From contig JASANE010019339.1 in NCBI GenBank assembly GCA_030248225.1, forward strand, positions 1 to 64,000: a stretch of 64,000 nt of DNA. The letters are read 5' to 3'. Positions 1 to 12,689 of the stretch are shown here, piece after piece (position 1 is the first letter of the stretch; each line of letters opens with the position of its first letter). The position numbers were made by a program, and so were the translations under genes. The stretch is from Trileptium ribeirensis (lineage: Eukaryota > Nematoda > Enoplea > Enoplida > Thoracostomopsidae). Under the pieces are notes generated by a model that searched no databases, had not been told where the DNA came from, and saw only the letters and a program-made list of their open reading frames with translations.

Positions 1-24
1 ATAGAAACATATTGCCAAATAACA

Positions 25-2470
25 ATGTCCTCTGGTCGCTATTATAAAGCGAAAGGGCCCAAGTACACAGCCGAACAGCTAGTGCAAAATTGGCACAACA
101 GACCAATTTGCACAATGCGAGCAAGACGACGGGTATTTCTCGAAACAAAATACGTGCTTATATGGAGGCCAAAGACAAAGGCGAATCGTCACGTTACCGC
201 GGCAAGGGGATCCGAGGGAATGCAACCCTGCTTACCCCCGAGGTAGAGCAAAAATTTGCCAACATTCTGAAGGCGCTAGCACTATCGGGCTACCCGTACA
301 GGCCAGCTGACCTGCCGGGTGCCATACAGCGTTGGATCAAGATGAACCCGGCAGAACGTCGAGTCAAGCAGTGGGAAGCGTCGGATCAGCTGCCCGGTCG
401 GGTCTGGTTGGAAAACTTCCTGAAACGCCACGGCTTGTCTAGTAAGCGGCCAGCTTCAATGCAACTATGCCGAAAAGAGGCGGCAGAAAATCCTTGGGTT
501 ATCTTCGACTTTAGCGAACGGGTGGGGAACCAGATACGTAAGCTCAGGTTGGATGACAAGCCCGAGATGGTGATCAACATGGATGAGACTGCTTTCCCGC
601 TCGACCCTAGTCGCGCATCATAGGGCTGCGCGGAGTCAACACCCCTCGTACGACAGCCGGCTCCGGGCACGCGATGACCACTGTTCTGGCTACTGTAAGC
701 GCGGACGGGGTGGCGCTGGACCCGTTCATCATATTCCAAGGCAAAGCCATGCGCGACAACTGGGGAGGGGAAACACCGGAATGTCCGAGGACCTGCTATG
801 CAGTCTCCGAACGCGGCTGGATTGACACGGTTCTCTTCCACGACTATTTTCGTCGCATTATCGTTCCGCATGTCAGAGACGTCCGGCTTATTCATGAGTA
901 CGACGACGATCAAAATGCACTCGTTATCTTCGACGGACAAGCGTCGCACACGACCTTGGATCTTATCCGTACCGCGCAAGAGAACAACATTACGCTGTTG
1001 CGCTTGCCCCCGCATACGACACACAAGCTCCAGCCGCTAGATGTCGCCTGCTTCGCCCCAATCAAGGCTGTGTGGGACAAAGAGCTGCAGAAGTATTCCA
1101 GCTTTACCGCCGCTGCACGAAACCTGGACAAACAGCTCTTCGGGTCGATGCTGTCCGGTGTTTGGCGGGTCGGCTTGAGCTCGGAAAATATCAAAAACGC
1201 TTTCAGGGCCGTCGGTATATATCCGTTCAATGACAAGGTTTTTTCGGACGACAAGTTCGATCCTGTTTTGCTGCGAGCGTACAGGTCTTGGGATGCCAAC
1301 GGCCGACCGACAGATGATTCAGGACTGCCATCGTGTCCACTGCTCGAGTACTAAGCCGAAGCCCAGGCGGACGCGGATGCCATCCTTGCCGACGACGACG
1401 ATGGTGACGAACAGAACTCACTGCGGAACAGCGCTTCACAGCTCTTCAACGTCGGATCGCCTACCAAAGGGGCAGCAGCGCCACTAGCGACACCAGCTAC
1501 TGCATCTGCCTGTCTCCAAACTCCTCACACTTCCGGCGGCGGTTCACAGTCATCCGGTGGAGCATCGAGCAGGCGCAGTCTCGGTTCCCGCAAAATTACA
1601 ACCTCCAGCGGCGGAGTAATTGACTACGCAATACCACCGTTACCGGATCTCGACATCCCGGCCGGTTCAGTCCTGAAACTAACATGGTCCATTGATCGGC
1701 TCGACAAAGACCTGATTGATGCGAGACAAGTTGTGGTTGATAGCGGGCTCCCAATTGTTGCGGCCAAAGGAGCAGCTGGAGCCAAGGGAGCAGTTTCGCG
1801 TGCTATTGTGGCTTCCAAGACAGCCGTGATAACGGACGAGGATTTCGCAGCGTCTGTCGCACAACGTCAAAAGCAGAAGCAACAGAAGGAGGAGGATAAG
1901 AGGCGTCGCCAGGAGGAAAAGCTGCAGACGAGAAAGGCAAAAGCAATGGCGAAGGAAGTTACGCCTAAGAAAAAGGCGCAGCGAAAGGAGTCTGTTAGCA
2001 GCGTCGAGGATGACGACGATTATAGCTCGGCTGCTGAGTCAGAAGAACGCGGTGACGACGGCGAGGAAGATGATGTCGATCGGCTTCTTTTATCTGCTGA
2101 GTATGATGAAATTCTGGAGGACATGGATCGATTGCAAGAAGATATTCGTCAAAACTTGGATGAATACGCACGTCAGCAATCCGTTATCTGTGTGTACTTC
2201 AATCGGCCAGCAACATACTACTGGGGCAAAATTGTTGCACCAGGCAAATTCGGCGGGCTGAAGATATCGTTCATGCGCAAGGCCCTTGGAGGTTATCGGT
2301 ACCCGACAAATCCTGACATCGAAGATGATGTCGACATCCGCCGAGTTATCTGGGGTCCCGTCGTGCCCGAAACGAAAATAGCTATCCCGCTTACTGTCGC
2401 TATGAAAGAAGACGCTAAGGTGCTTCAGCGCTATAATACGCTGAGGTCCAATGGCGGCCCGCGTTGCTAA
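25..2470 (+). pseudogene. Decayed pogo/Tigger-like DDE transposase
   Basis: This is a cut-and-paste transposase, now broken. The ATG at 25 opens a psq-type helix-turn-helix (KYTAEQLVQ). The frame slips at about 88-90 and the helix continues (NASKTTGISRNKIRAYM), followed by a CENP-B/Tc5-type DNA-binding domain (about 240-440). A second slip lies near 612-616. The DDE core follows, with the first catalytic Asp in NMDETAF (582), the second in IFDGQASH (932) and the third in LQPLD (1040), a DD35D spacing that suits pogo. A TAA at 1352-1354 interrupts the frame, yet the same frame stays open to 2470. That tail encodes an acidic, Lys-rich, coiled-coil-like region and a C-terminal module (YYWGKIVAP...GGYRYP) that resembles a Tudor/SH3-like fold. 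Both slips look like single-base losses. The block is visibly more GC-rich than the rest of the window. The element probably starts left of the window, and no terminal repeats were found. Confidence 0.85.
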
Positions 2471-3110
2471 TCGGCATCGCGTTATTCGGACAAAAGCCCC
2501 AAAAGGTTGACTCTTGTAAATAGTTAGCGCTCCGAGGGTGGCGTCTGTGGATATGCGTCATATTCAGGTTGCCTGTGAAAGCCGGTACGCCGGATGTAAA
2601 AACCAAAATGTGGTCGCATAAGCTTTTGGGACAATGCCCTCTGTGAGATGCAAAATACTCGAGGCTAATGCGTTTTGTGCATTCTGCTAGACACTCGATT
2701 ATAACAGCCACTGCGTGGCTCAGAGCCCAACATATCGTTCCGCGCGCCAGACGAGGCATTGGATGGTCGGACGCTCATTCATCGGTCCTAACACCGACAC
2801 CACTACTGCTGCTGCTGCCGCCTGCTTGCGTTGTTTCAGATGCGACAAAAGACCAACAGCCTGCGAAGGATGGCCTGGACGATGTGAAGTCCTGATCCAT
2901 TAATGGTAAGTTCTTTTGACATTTTATGTGCAATAAGTACGTACTTGCTCAAGGTCATATATAGTTGGTGGCAGCAGCAGCGGGAATTTCCAACCGTTGA
3001 ATGAGCGTCCTGATCAACCAATACCACTGCATGGCTTTACTAGCATGATACTGCTAGCTCCAGGCGTCTTTAGATCGTAGAAAGTAGATCAAATAAGAAA
3101 TTTCCCAAAT
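2471..3110. other. 3' flank of the pogo-like element, no gene seen
   Basis: GC content falls gradually here, from the transposon-like composition to the AT-rich background. Short open frames with Ala/Thr runs around 2800-2850 come from a CTG/CCG-like short repeat. No terminal inverted repeat with TA target duplication could be matched, because the left end of the element is outside the window. Confidence 0.4.
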
Positions 3111-6100
3111 TGTCCTTTTTTTGACAGCAGTTGCCCTTTTTTTGACTTTTGGTGTCAAAAAAAGACACACTTTTATCGAACACTGCTATGTATGCAACTC
3201 ACTTTATCCAGAGCTACCTGCAAAAACACCGTTTGTGAAAAAAGCGTACGGTATGCCCGAAAATAGTGTCAGTGCATTCCCATATTCGATGTCCTATCCA
3301 ACAAAAACTCCATAAAAATCCATAAACGGTTTCAAAAGTCATGGTCAAAAATATGTCACAAACTCAAAAGTTGGGACACATAGACAGAAATACGGCGATT
3401 ACATTATAAGATAGTTTAAAGGGGGTTACCCAAATAGGGGTTCATCCCCTTTGCAAAGGTTCGTCGATACTTTCGGCACGTCTTAAAGAAATGAAACAAA
3501 AAAGATTGTCAAAATCCATGAAGCAGTTGAAAAGTTACACCATGAAAACCAATAAAATGACATTATTTTTTAATTAAAAAAAGGGGGGGTTGTGAAAAAA
3601 GCGTACGGTATGCCCAAAATAGTGTCAGTGCATTCCCATATTCGATGCCCTATCCAATAAAAATCCATAAACGGTTTCAAAAGTCATGGTCAAAATATGT
3701 GACAAACCCAACAGTTGGGACACACAGATAGAAATACGGCAATTACATTATAAGATAGTTTAAAGGGGGGTCCCCCAATTAGGGGTTCATCCCCTTTGCA
3801 AAGGTTCGTCGATACTTTCGGCACGTCTTAAAGAAATGAAACAAAAAAGATTGTCAAAATCCATGAAGCAGTTGAAAAGTTACACCATGAAAACCAACAA
3901 AATGACACTATTTTTTAATTGAAAGGGGGGTGGGTTGTGAAAAAAGCGTACGGTATGCCCAAAAATAGTGTCAGTGCATTCCCACATTCGATGTCCTATC
4001 CAACAAAATCCCCATAAAAATCTATAAACGGTTTCAAAACTCATGGTCAAAAATATGTGACAAACCCAAAAGTTGGGACACACAGATAGAAATACGGCAA
4101 TTACATTATAAGATAGTTTAAAGGGGGGTCCCCCAATTAGGGGTACATCCCCCTTGCAAAAGTTCGTCAATACTGTCGGCACGTCTTAAAGAGATGAAAT
4201 AAAAAAAGTTCGTCAAAATCCATGAAGCAGTTAAAAAGTTACATCATGAAAACCAATAAAAACACACTATTTTTTAATTCAAAGGGGGTGGGTTGTGAAA
4301 AAAGCATAGAGGACGCCCAACAATAGTCTTCATGCGTTCCCATATCGATTTCCCGCCCAGCAAAAAAACCGCACAAAAATCCATAAACGGTCTCAAAAGT
4401 CATGGTCAAAAATATATGACAAACCCAAAACTTGGCACATACACAGACAGAAATACGGCGATTACATTATAAGATAGTTTAAAGGGGGGTTACCCAAATA
4501 GGGGTTCATCCCCTTCGCAAAGGTTCGTCGATACTTTCGGCACGTCTTAAAGAAATGAAACAAAAAAGATTGTCAAAATCCATGAAGCAGTTGAAAAGTT
4601 ACACCATGAAAACCAATAAAATGACACTATTTTTTAATTGAAAGGGGGTGGGTTGTGAAAAAAAACGTACGGTATGCCCAAAAATAGTGTCAGTGCATTC
4701 CCATATTCGATGTCCTATCCAACAAAAACCCCATAAAAATCCATAAACGGTTTCAAAAGTCATGGTCAAAAATATGTGACAAACCCAAAAGTTTGGACAC
4801 ACAGACAGAAATACGGCAATTACATTATAAGATAGTTTAAAGGGGGGTCCCCCAATTAAAGGTACATCCCCTTTGCAAAAGTTCGTCGATACTTTCGGCA
4901 CGTCTTAAAGAAATGAAACAAAAAAAGATTGTCAAAATCCATGAAGCAGTTGAAAAGTTACACCATGAAAACCAATAAAATGACACTATTTTTTAATTGA
5001 AAGGGGGTGGGTTGTGAAAAAAGCGTACGGTATGCCCGAAAATAGTGTCAGTGCATTCCCATATTCGATGTCCTATCCAACAAAAATCCCATAAAAATCC
5101 ATAAACGATTTCAAAAGTCATGGTCAAAAATATGTGACAAACCCAAAAGTTGGAACACACAGACAGAAATACGGCGATTACATTATAAGATAGTTTAAAG
5201 GGGGGTTACCCAAATAGGGGTTCATCCCCTTTGCAAAGGTTCGTCGATACTTTCGGCACGTCTTAAAGAAATGAAACAAAAAAGATTGTCAAAATCCATG
5301 AAGCAGTTGAAAAGTTACACCATGAAAACCAATAAAATGACACTATTTTTTAATTAAAAAAAGGGGGGGCTGTGAAAAAAGCGTACGGTATGCCCAAAAT
5401 AGTGTCAGTGCATTCCCATATTCGATGCCCTATCCAATAAAAATCCATAAACGGTTTCAAAAGTCATGGTCAAAAATATGTGACAAACCCAAAAGTTGGG
5501 ACACACAGATAGAAATACGGCAATTACATTATAAGATAGTTTAAAGGGGGTCCCCCAATTAGGGGTACATCCCCTTTGCAAAAGTTCGTCGATAGTTTCA
5601 GCACGTCTTATAAAAATGAAACAAACAAAGATTGTCAAAATCCATGAAGCAGTTGAAAAGTTACACCATGAAAACCAATAAAATGACACTATTTTTTAAT
5701 TGAAAGGGGGGTGGGTTGTGAAAAAAGCGTACGGTATGCCCAAAAATAGTGTCAGTGCATTCCCATATTCGATGTCCTATCCAACAAAATCCCCATAAAA
5801 ATCTATAAACGGTTTCAAAAGTCATGGTCAAAAATATGTGACAAACCCAAAAGTTGGGACACACAGATAGAAATACGGCAATTACATTATAAGATAGTTT
5901 AAAGGGGGGTCCCCCAATTAGGGGTACATCCCCTTTGCAAAAGTTCGTCAATACTGTCGGATGTTAAAAGATGAGTCTTAAAGAGATGAAATAAAAAAAG
6001 TTCGTCAAAATCCATGAAGCAGTTAAAAAGTTACATCATGAAAACCAATAAAAACACACTATTTTTTAATTCAAAGGGGGTGGGTTGTGGAAAAAGCATA

Positions 6101-6640
6101 GGGGACGCCCAGCAATAGTGTCCATGCGTTCCCATATCGATTTCCCGCCCAGCAAAAAAACCGCACAAAAATCCATAAACGGTCTCAAAAGTCATGGTCA
6201 AAAATATATGACAAACCCAAAACTTGGCACATACACAAACAGACATACGGCAATTACATTATATGATAGTTTAAAGGGGGTCCCCAATTAGGGGGTACAT
6301 CCCCTTTGCAAAAGTTCGTCGATACTTTAGGCACGTCTTATAAAGAAATGAAACAAAAAAGTTCGTCAAATTCCATGAAGCAGTTGAAAAGTTATACCAT
6401 TAAAACGTATAAAATGACACTGTTTTTTTATTTCAAGGGGGTGGGTTGTGAAAAAAAACATAAGGGGTGCCCAAAGATATTGTTCCTGCATTCCCATATC
6501 GATTTCCTACCCAACAAAAAACCCGCATAAAAATCCAAACAGTTTCAAAAGTGATGATCAAAAATATGTGACAAATCCAAAACTTGGGACACACACAGAC
6601 ATACGCCAATTATATACATTATAAGATGGTACTGCATATA
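3110..6640. repeat. Satellite array, ~358-bp monomer with higher-order period
   Basis: About ten tandem monomers. The marker word GCGTACGGTATGCCC, or its variant GCATAGGGGACGCCC, falls at about 3244, 3601, 3946, 4304, 4665, 5023, 5381, 5727, 6096 and 6459, so the spacing is 345-369 bp. Monomer subtypes repeat in the same order every five units: 3244 resembles 5023, 3601 resembles 5381, 3946 resembles 5727, and 4304 resembles 6096. This gives a higher-order unit of about 1.78 kb. Each monomer carries a GGGGGGTCCCCC-like block and an AT tract. Minus-strand open frames of ~100 residues recur only because the monomers are similar. Confidence 0.92.
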
Positions 6641-7200
6641 TAATGCTTTGCTACGCCGTTCTCTTACAATATAGGATTTGGGTCAAGCGGGTTTTAAAAT
6701 GTGCCCATGAGACCCAAAATAAGTGACAATTATTGTAGTATCACCACAGCCACTCGATGTATAGCATAAGAGTTTTTGATCCCATTTTGTTCTCCATTCA
6801 TTCATATTTGCAGCTACATGGAGCAATTCATTCTCCATGTAGCTGCAAATATAATGATGCTACTATCATTTTACGCTACAGAGTTGGGTGAAAAAGAGAT
6901 CTTGAATGGACCTATGGGTCTCCAAATACACGAAAATGGTAATATCGCCACAACCGCTCAAGCTATATAGGTGTTTTTGATCTCATATTGTACATTACTT
7001 ATAATCTATGGAGCTGAAAACGTTGTGCTATTGTCATTATTTACGCTACATGGTTGGGTCAACACGCGTTTTTCAATGTGCAGGTAGGACCCAAACCAAA
7101 AGGAAATGGGGATATCTCAGCAATCACTCCAGGGATAAGTATTGGGGTTGCAGTCCAATTTTGCATAGTACCTTCTCGTCTATGTACTCTCCGAACATAA
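6641..7200. repeat. Second satellite family, ~200-bp monomers
   Basis: The word TTTTTGATCNCAT recurs at about 6773 and 6974, with a following segment containing GACCCAAA and a GATATC-like word. Diverged inverted copies of the same unit are recognisable at about 32740-33170 and, weaker, at the start of the duplication at 33210. There is no coding content. Confidence 0.6.
6804..6852. repeat. Perfect 20-bp stem hairpin
   Basis: ATATTTGCAGCTACATGGAG at 6804-6823 is followed by a 9-nt spacer and its exact reverse complement at 6833-6852. It sits inside a satellite monomer and is absent from the neighbouring monomers. Confidence 0.9.
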
Positions 7201-7757
7201 TAATCGGGTATATATTACAATAATAATCTGAGAATTTTATTATGAATAGACCAACAATGTAAGCATGCGGGGATTTTTATATAGGGAAAAAGTGAGCAGA
7301 CCGATCTTTGGCCAGTGTGACCTCTAAAAAGATACCTCCTCGTCGCTTACTGACACATAAAATTTTCAAATTTTTCCAATTTTTGCAAAAAAAATTGCCT
7401 AATTTCTTTAATTTTACCAAAAAATTCGTCACATTTTTACCGATTTCACCCAATTTTTGCCAACTGTTCAGTATAGCTATCTGCAGGCTACAGGTAGTGC
7501 CTGGCCCATTTGCAATTTAGATTGCTACATTGCTTGGCGTCTTATATATACTTTATTTATACTGCATGGATTTAACGCTTTCAACGACCCGGTATTCATA
7601 ATGAATTTAACTAAACACGGTTAGACATCGAATCATACAGCATCTGATATTACACTGAAGATTTAATTGACATTCATTGTACCTATCAAATCTTCATTAT
7701 GCACGTGCACGTGTTATAAACTACAAAAGCTACGAAAACGTGAAATTCGATATACAT
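7201..7757. other. AT-rich spacer, no gene seen
   Basis: It holds a run of degenerate AATTTTT-type words (about 7350-7460). No coding, RNA or transposon-end signal was recognised. Confidence 0.4.
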
Positions 7758-9972
7758 CAGGGAATAACCGCAACCAGCAACCGAAACCGTCCATTTAAAC
7801 CGGATCTGGAACCTGGTCTTCAAAATTTATATATAGTAAAACAGATGAAGAAAGAAATTAAGGTATAGTGAATTTAAAATGCATTAAAATAACATTTACT
7901 TTAAACTTAATGTATTGAGATGGCATTATTGCCTTTCTGAAACTTTAAAGAGACTGAGGAAGCTAATAATGTTTACTTATCGATCAATATGTCGCTTTTT
8001 GGACACCTAGAGCAAAAAATGCCTGCCACTATACACCCTTGCGTATACTGCGTCAAATTGAATGTGCTTACAACACATGGAGCGTAGAATAAACACTTTA
8101 GCTTTGTCCCCAGTCGTCTCCCTTTACTACACATACTTTTGTTGCATATTGTTCTGTAGGAAACTTGAAATTATTGGTTTATATGATTCAATAGAAATTG
8201 ATAGAAAACAATTTTTGATCAGTGGTAAGCGAAATTGTTTAGGTTAGCGTTGGACAACCAGTGCGTGTCAGTTAGATGATATATAATGATGATAACTTTC
8301 TAATCAGAATGCTATAAATAAGACAAACTGTGATGCTGCTCGCACAGTTTCAATAAATACAGTTCACTGCCAAAAAAGCAGTTTCTGGAGATAACGTTAC
8401 TTTGCTTCAATTTAGCGTGATTTACAAAGTGGTGCTTAACGCAATTTATGTTAGCCAAGCATATGCTAAGTACTTTTACGTAAGCCATACTCTGTGACCC
8501 AGTTAGACAGATTTAACTCGAACGTAACCCGGAGACTTCTGAATGTGTAAAATAGCTGCTACAAGCATCAACCTAGCTTTGATTTGTTAACAAACTCCTG
8601 CAGATTATTATGACAAATTCCTACTGAAATTATGTGCCCTACTTATGTTTCACACGGCACATTGCTTAGTTAATATTTTCTTTTGCTTGGTTGTGTTGGA
8701 GCTTGATCATTGTATAATATATATTACATATCAGGGTGTCTACGGAACAAGTCATTTTCAGGATTTTTTCCGGAAGCCAAATTCCCTGTTTATATAGTCA
8801 TGAAAATTAGTTCAAATCAGAATCCAAACTGGAAGCCACATCATATTACAGGTATAAAGCATTAATTTTCGTGTTTTCAACGAAATATTAGCCCACAGCT
8901 TCGGACATCTAACAGTTTAGAATCGGTCTCTGACTCCGAAAAGGACTTCACAAAAAGACTCCATTGAACTTCACTTACTGTTACTGTTATATATACAAAT
9001 AATATTACGTTTCCTGCAGTTTTGCAGATTCATTTTCCCTCATTTCATTAATTAACTCGTTATTTAACTAACAAAAGTGCCCAAAATTCCCTGACGCTGG
9101 ACGCCGAAAAACATATTTTCTACGTACTCCCACATTGTTTCTCGCTGCCGAAATTACTACAACAAGATGGCAAAGTTCGTGAGACGTGGATGTAAAGAAA
9201 TCCTCAATATTCTTAAGCTGCAAACCTTTTGTTTAAGATGTCTGGTAGGATAGTAGCAGTGGGTGACCGGAAGATGGAAATTTTGCGGATATCCGTGGGT
9301 TCAAAATTTTTGCACGCTCATATCTCGGATAAAATCCTGCACCCAGCCGCATGTATATTTTCGCTAAATTTGAATTGCCGAGCAGTGTTCAAGAATAGTT
9401 TTATGCAGGAAGGACTGCAATGACCAATACCGTTCCGTAACAATTTCTAGACAAAATTACAAAATCGAATGGTTGGTGGGGTCAACTTAAGTTTACTCGA
9501 GTATTATGAAAATATTACGAAATAATTTCGGATCAAAACGTTTTCTAACTGAAAAAAACAACCTGCAAGGAAGCGCAAACAGAAAGGTATCGAAGTAAGT
9601 GCAGTGAGCAGGCAGATACTACAAAATACGGCTAAACAATTTCAAACAATGCAACATAGCCCAGGGCATGTAAAGGGTCATGAAAAATGTGATCAATTTA
9701 TTCAACAATAATTCATCAATGTTCAAACGGCATTTCAGTCAAATTCCCGGTTTTTCCCGGTTAAAATGCGATTCCCGGTTTTTCCCGGTCGTAGACACCC
9801 TGACATATGTTTGGAGTAGAGATGAAGCAAAAATGTGGAAAATTTCAAACAAAATTTTTAAACCGGAATTCCGGTTCCGGTAAGGTCTTTGCCCTTTGCC
9901 GGAACCGCAACCGGAACATCATTTTCGCCGGAACATCATTTTCGCCGGAACCGGAATTCCGGTTACTCCCTG
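7758..9972 (-). mobile_element. Non-autonomous hAT-type element (CCGG family), copy 1, interrupted
   Basis: The left edge reads CAGGGAATAACCGC and the right edge CCGGTTACTCCCTG, the inverted termini shared by the whole family. The internal sequence around 7800-8730 and 9803-9890 aligns by eye with copies at 26699, 37531, 38777, 47777, 56149 and 58718. The excess length comes from a nested element at 8732-9802. No exact 8-bp target duplication remains (atatacat against gtatatat). It codes for nothing recognisable. Confidence 0.85.
8732..9802. mobile_element. Nested DNA transposon with CAGGGTGTCTACG termini
   Basis: Terminal inverted repeats CAGGGTGTCTACG (left) and CGTAGACACCCTG (right, reading TCGTAGACACCCTG) enclose 1071 bp. 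The flanks carry a direct repeat, acatat, at 8726-8731 and 9803-9808. The uninterrupted family copy at 38490 has acatat once, so this is a true target duplication of 6 bp. Near the right end are repeats of CCCGGTTTTTCCCGG. No transposase is visible, so it is non-autonomous. The CAGGG terminus suggests hAT, but 6 bp is unusual for that superfamily. Confidence 0.8.
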
Positions 9973-11089
9973 GTATATATTTACCTGGAGAAAAAGTTCA
10001 AACAGCAGCTCTTCAGTAACCTTTTCATCTACTCCAGTGATATATAGAGTTCTGTCTTTCTCCTCTTGTTCGAAATCACCCATAGCTACTAATTTAGATA
10101 ATCATGTAAAGTAAATAAGTATATACTACAGAATATAATTTTGAAACTAGACGCTATAAAAACGTACAAGAACAACATTAACAGTGGTGCATACGACGAC
10201 GCAAATATCCACTATCTGCTATATTTTATTCCAAACGCCAATAACCATTAGTAGCCAGCCAGAGACTATACTTCTGCAAGTTACCGGGAGTTTAAAGATA
10301 CCCAAATTTTTTGAAAAACGTATCAGTACACGTAATTTAGCTAGCTCATGTATAGTACCCTTAGCGTCGTACCCAATCTATACGAAGCCCTTAGCACAAC
10401 AATGATCGATGTTTTGTGTTACTGGGTTCCCTGGCTGTCGAAATAGAACAAGGGGTCAACTTATATTTACCTGAATGCAACTCCTATGAACCTGGCCTTC
10501 ACACAGAAGAGGGAGAATGCTACCATTGGGTATATTTTTGCGTGTCTGCATCTTTGACGAGTACTCAGGAAGCTCAATTTTTAACCTCGAATTAAGCGAT
10601 GAACCCAGACTAACCAACTCGCCGGTTTTCCCTCAAAGGCGAATGACTAGCGTTACACCATTTTCAGCAAAGTGAAATGCTCGAAATTGCTTTATGCTGT
10701 GAAAATGAATATGAAAATTAACAGATAAAGGCACAACTGGCAGTAAATGTTTCTTTTGCAGGATACAGCTGGGACCATCACAGTCGACAAATCCTGGGCT
10801 ACGAAGTACCTCAAGCAATATTAATACGTTAGTGTTTAATAGACTATCGTTAGTTCTCTGTGCCTTATAAACTATTTAGTAGAGGTAAAGAAAAAGTCAT
10901 TTGAAAATGAAGGAGCTAATCAAATTCACCATAGGGAAGTCAAAGACAAAACACTATTTTGTTATTTATGTTATAAAAACATCACGAAGAATATATAGTG
11001 CTGCAATTATATTTTAGTTTGTTACCTAATTTTAACTAGCAAAAGAATTTTTATTACTAATTTAGCCTTGCATGTATCCAAAATACGTG
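9973..11089. other. Unassigned spacer
   Basis: No gene or repeat was recognised. The only splice-like signal is TTCTTTTGCAG at 10751-10761, followed by a 20-codon open frame ending in TAA at 10824. That could be an orphan terminal exon, but it has no identifiable partner or homology. Confidence 0.3.
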
Positions 11090-11185
11090 CAGCCGGAACT
11101 TCGATTCCCCCAAAAAATTAGCTGGAACCGGAACCAGTAACCAGAAGTCGAATTTTGCCAGAACCGGAACTCCAGTTACTCCCTG
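11090..11185 (-). mobile_element. Fragment of the CCGG hAT-type element
   Basis: GGAACCGGAAC repeats lead to CCAGTTACTCCCTG, the L terminus of the family in reverse orientation. The rest of the element is missing or too diverged to follow. Confidence 0.6.
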
Positions 11186-11879
11186 GTTATTGGCATGTGT
11201 TGCGCGCGGAAGCTTAGACACCAATTATACCCTATGATAATTGGTTTGTTTATGTTTATTAACATGTGAATTAGCTTACAAATAATTCCCAGTATATACC
11301 TTTTATTTCAACCAGAGTATATAAGTTATAAAATAATGCAATAAAATTACTTACATTATAGGACTTTACTTCGGCAGCAGTTTGGGAGCAACATGAAGAC
11401 CTCTAACCTGCTGCGTAGCTATTTAAATACTCTGATTACTTAGCGATGGTTTTTTTTTCGAAAGTCAGAATAAAAATCATTTTGACCTGTTTTGAGATTT
11501 AACAACTCAAACTTATTTTTTAAACCTACATCCTGTGATTTTTATTAATTGTAAAACTAAACCCACATAGTTAGAGGAATTCAGCTAAACATACCATCAC
11601 ACATTAATGCACAACTTTAAAATATTAAAATTTTGACAAAATATTTCATGTGCTAAAAAACTGAATTATAATTTTTCAGTAATTATATTTTGACTTAAGC
11701 ATGGGTTAGAAAAGGAGTAATATATACAAAAATTTATGAAACCCTACCATTTTGGTCTTCCGGGGGGAGGGGTTACGTACAAAATTAAGATTTCTGAACG
11801 GGCTTGGACCCAAACACCCATCCAAAAGTAGTATGACGTACAGAGTGTTATTTTCGGATGGAACGATGAGGTAGGGTTG
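11186..11879. other. AT-rich spacer, nothing recognised
   Basis: AT-rich sequence with a short G-rich patch near 11762 (CCGGGGGGAGGGG). There are no coding or element ends. Confidence 0.35.
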
Positions 11880-12689
11880 GAGGATTATTCTTATGGCGGC
11901 TATCGGAATTTCAAAGTGGACGGAATTCATCACCTAAAGACGTTAGGTTTGAGATGTGGCCAGTAGAATGCCTGTGGGAAACGAAGTGCTCCGCGTTTTT
12001 TTGCTTGTTAAGTTTTTAATGCGCGACAGTGTGACTCTACAAGACGTTTGGGCTTGCATAATCCAGACACTCCAAATCCAAAAACTTGAACAGCAAAACC
12101 GGAGTTAAAAAGTTTATTACGAAGACAATTGATATAATAAGGTTGGCGAGTCGCACCTAATTTGTAGCACAGTTCTTTTTGGATTGTGTCAAGTTTTGCC
12201 CACCGGTTACTTTTACTCTCATCCTGGATTATTCAAATACAACACTTCAGGGTACTGACCTTTCGCTTTTCTTTTATTAAAGTTAGGAGTTAGATTATCT
12301 TTATTTAGTATTCCTCTTATAAGGCTGGTACAATTACAGCCGACCGGAATGCGTATTATACGATTATTTAGGTACCTTATTCTTCGCCTTAGATTTATCA
12401 CTAATGTATACGTTCTTTATCTGTTCGTCTTATAAGATTCACACAGTTACACCCGACCGGGATCCTCCCTCGATTTATCTACACAGCTTAACTTTTTTTA
12501 TATTTAGGCAGAAGGCCTACCGGAATGCACTGCGCGACTTATCGGGTTATATAGTTATCTTAACCTCGGCCTTAGATTTATACTACTATTCGGTTTCCTA
12601 CTACAATTTCCTTATTCGGTCCTCTTGTGAGGTTGATATAATCACACCCGTCTGGAATGCATAGTGTTGTACCGGGCAAGAATTCTACC

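Noticed and set aside
3880..6246. Recurring ~70-100-residue minus-strand open frames in the satellite
   Set aside because: They recur only because monomers are similar. Ends and lengths vary with single indels and no domain is recognisable.
3110..6640. CRISPR-like direct repeats
   Set aside because: Monomers are hundreds of bases long without short spacers, and the DNA is animal nuclear.
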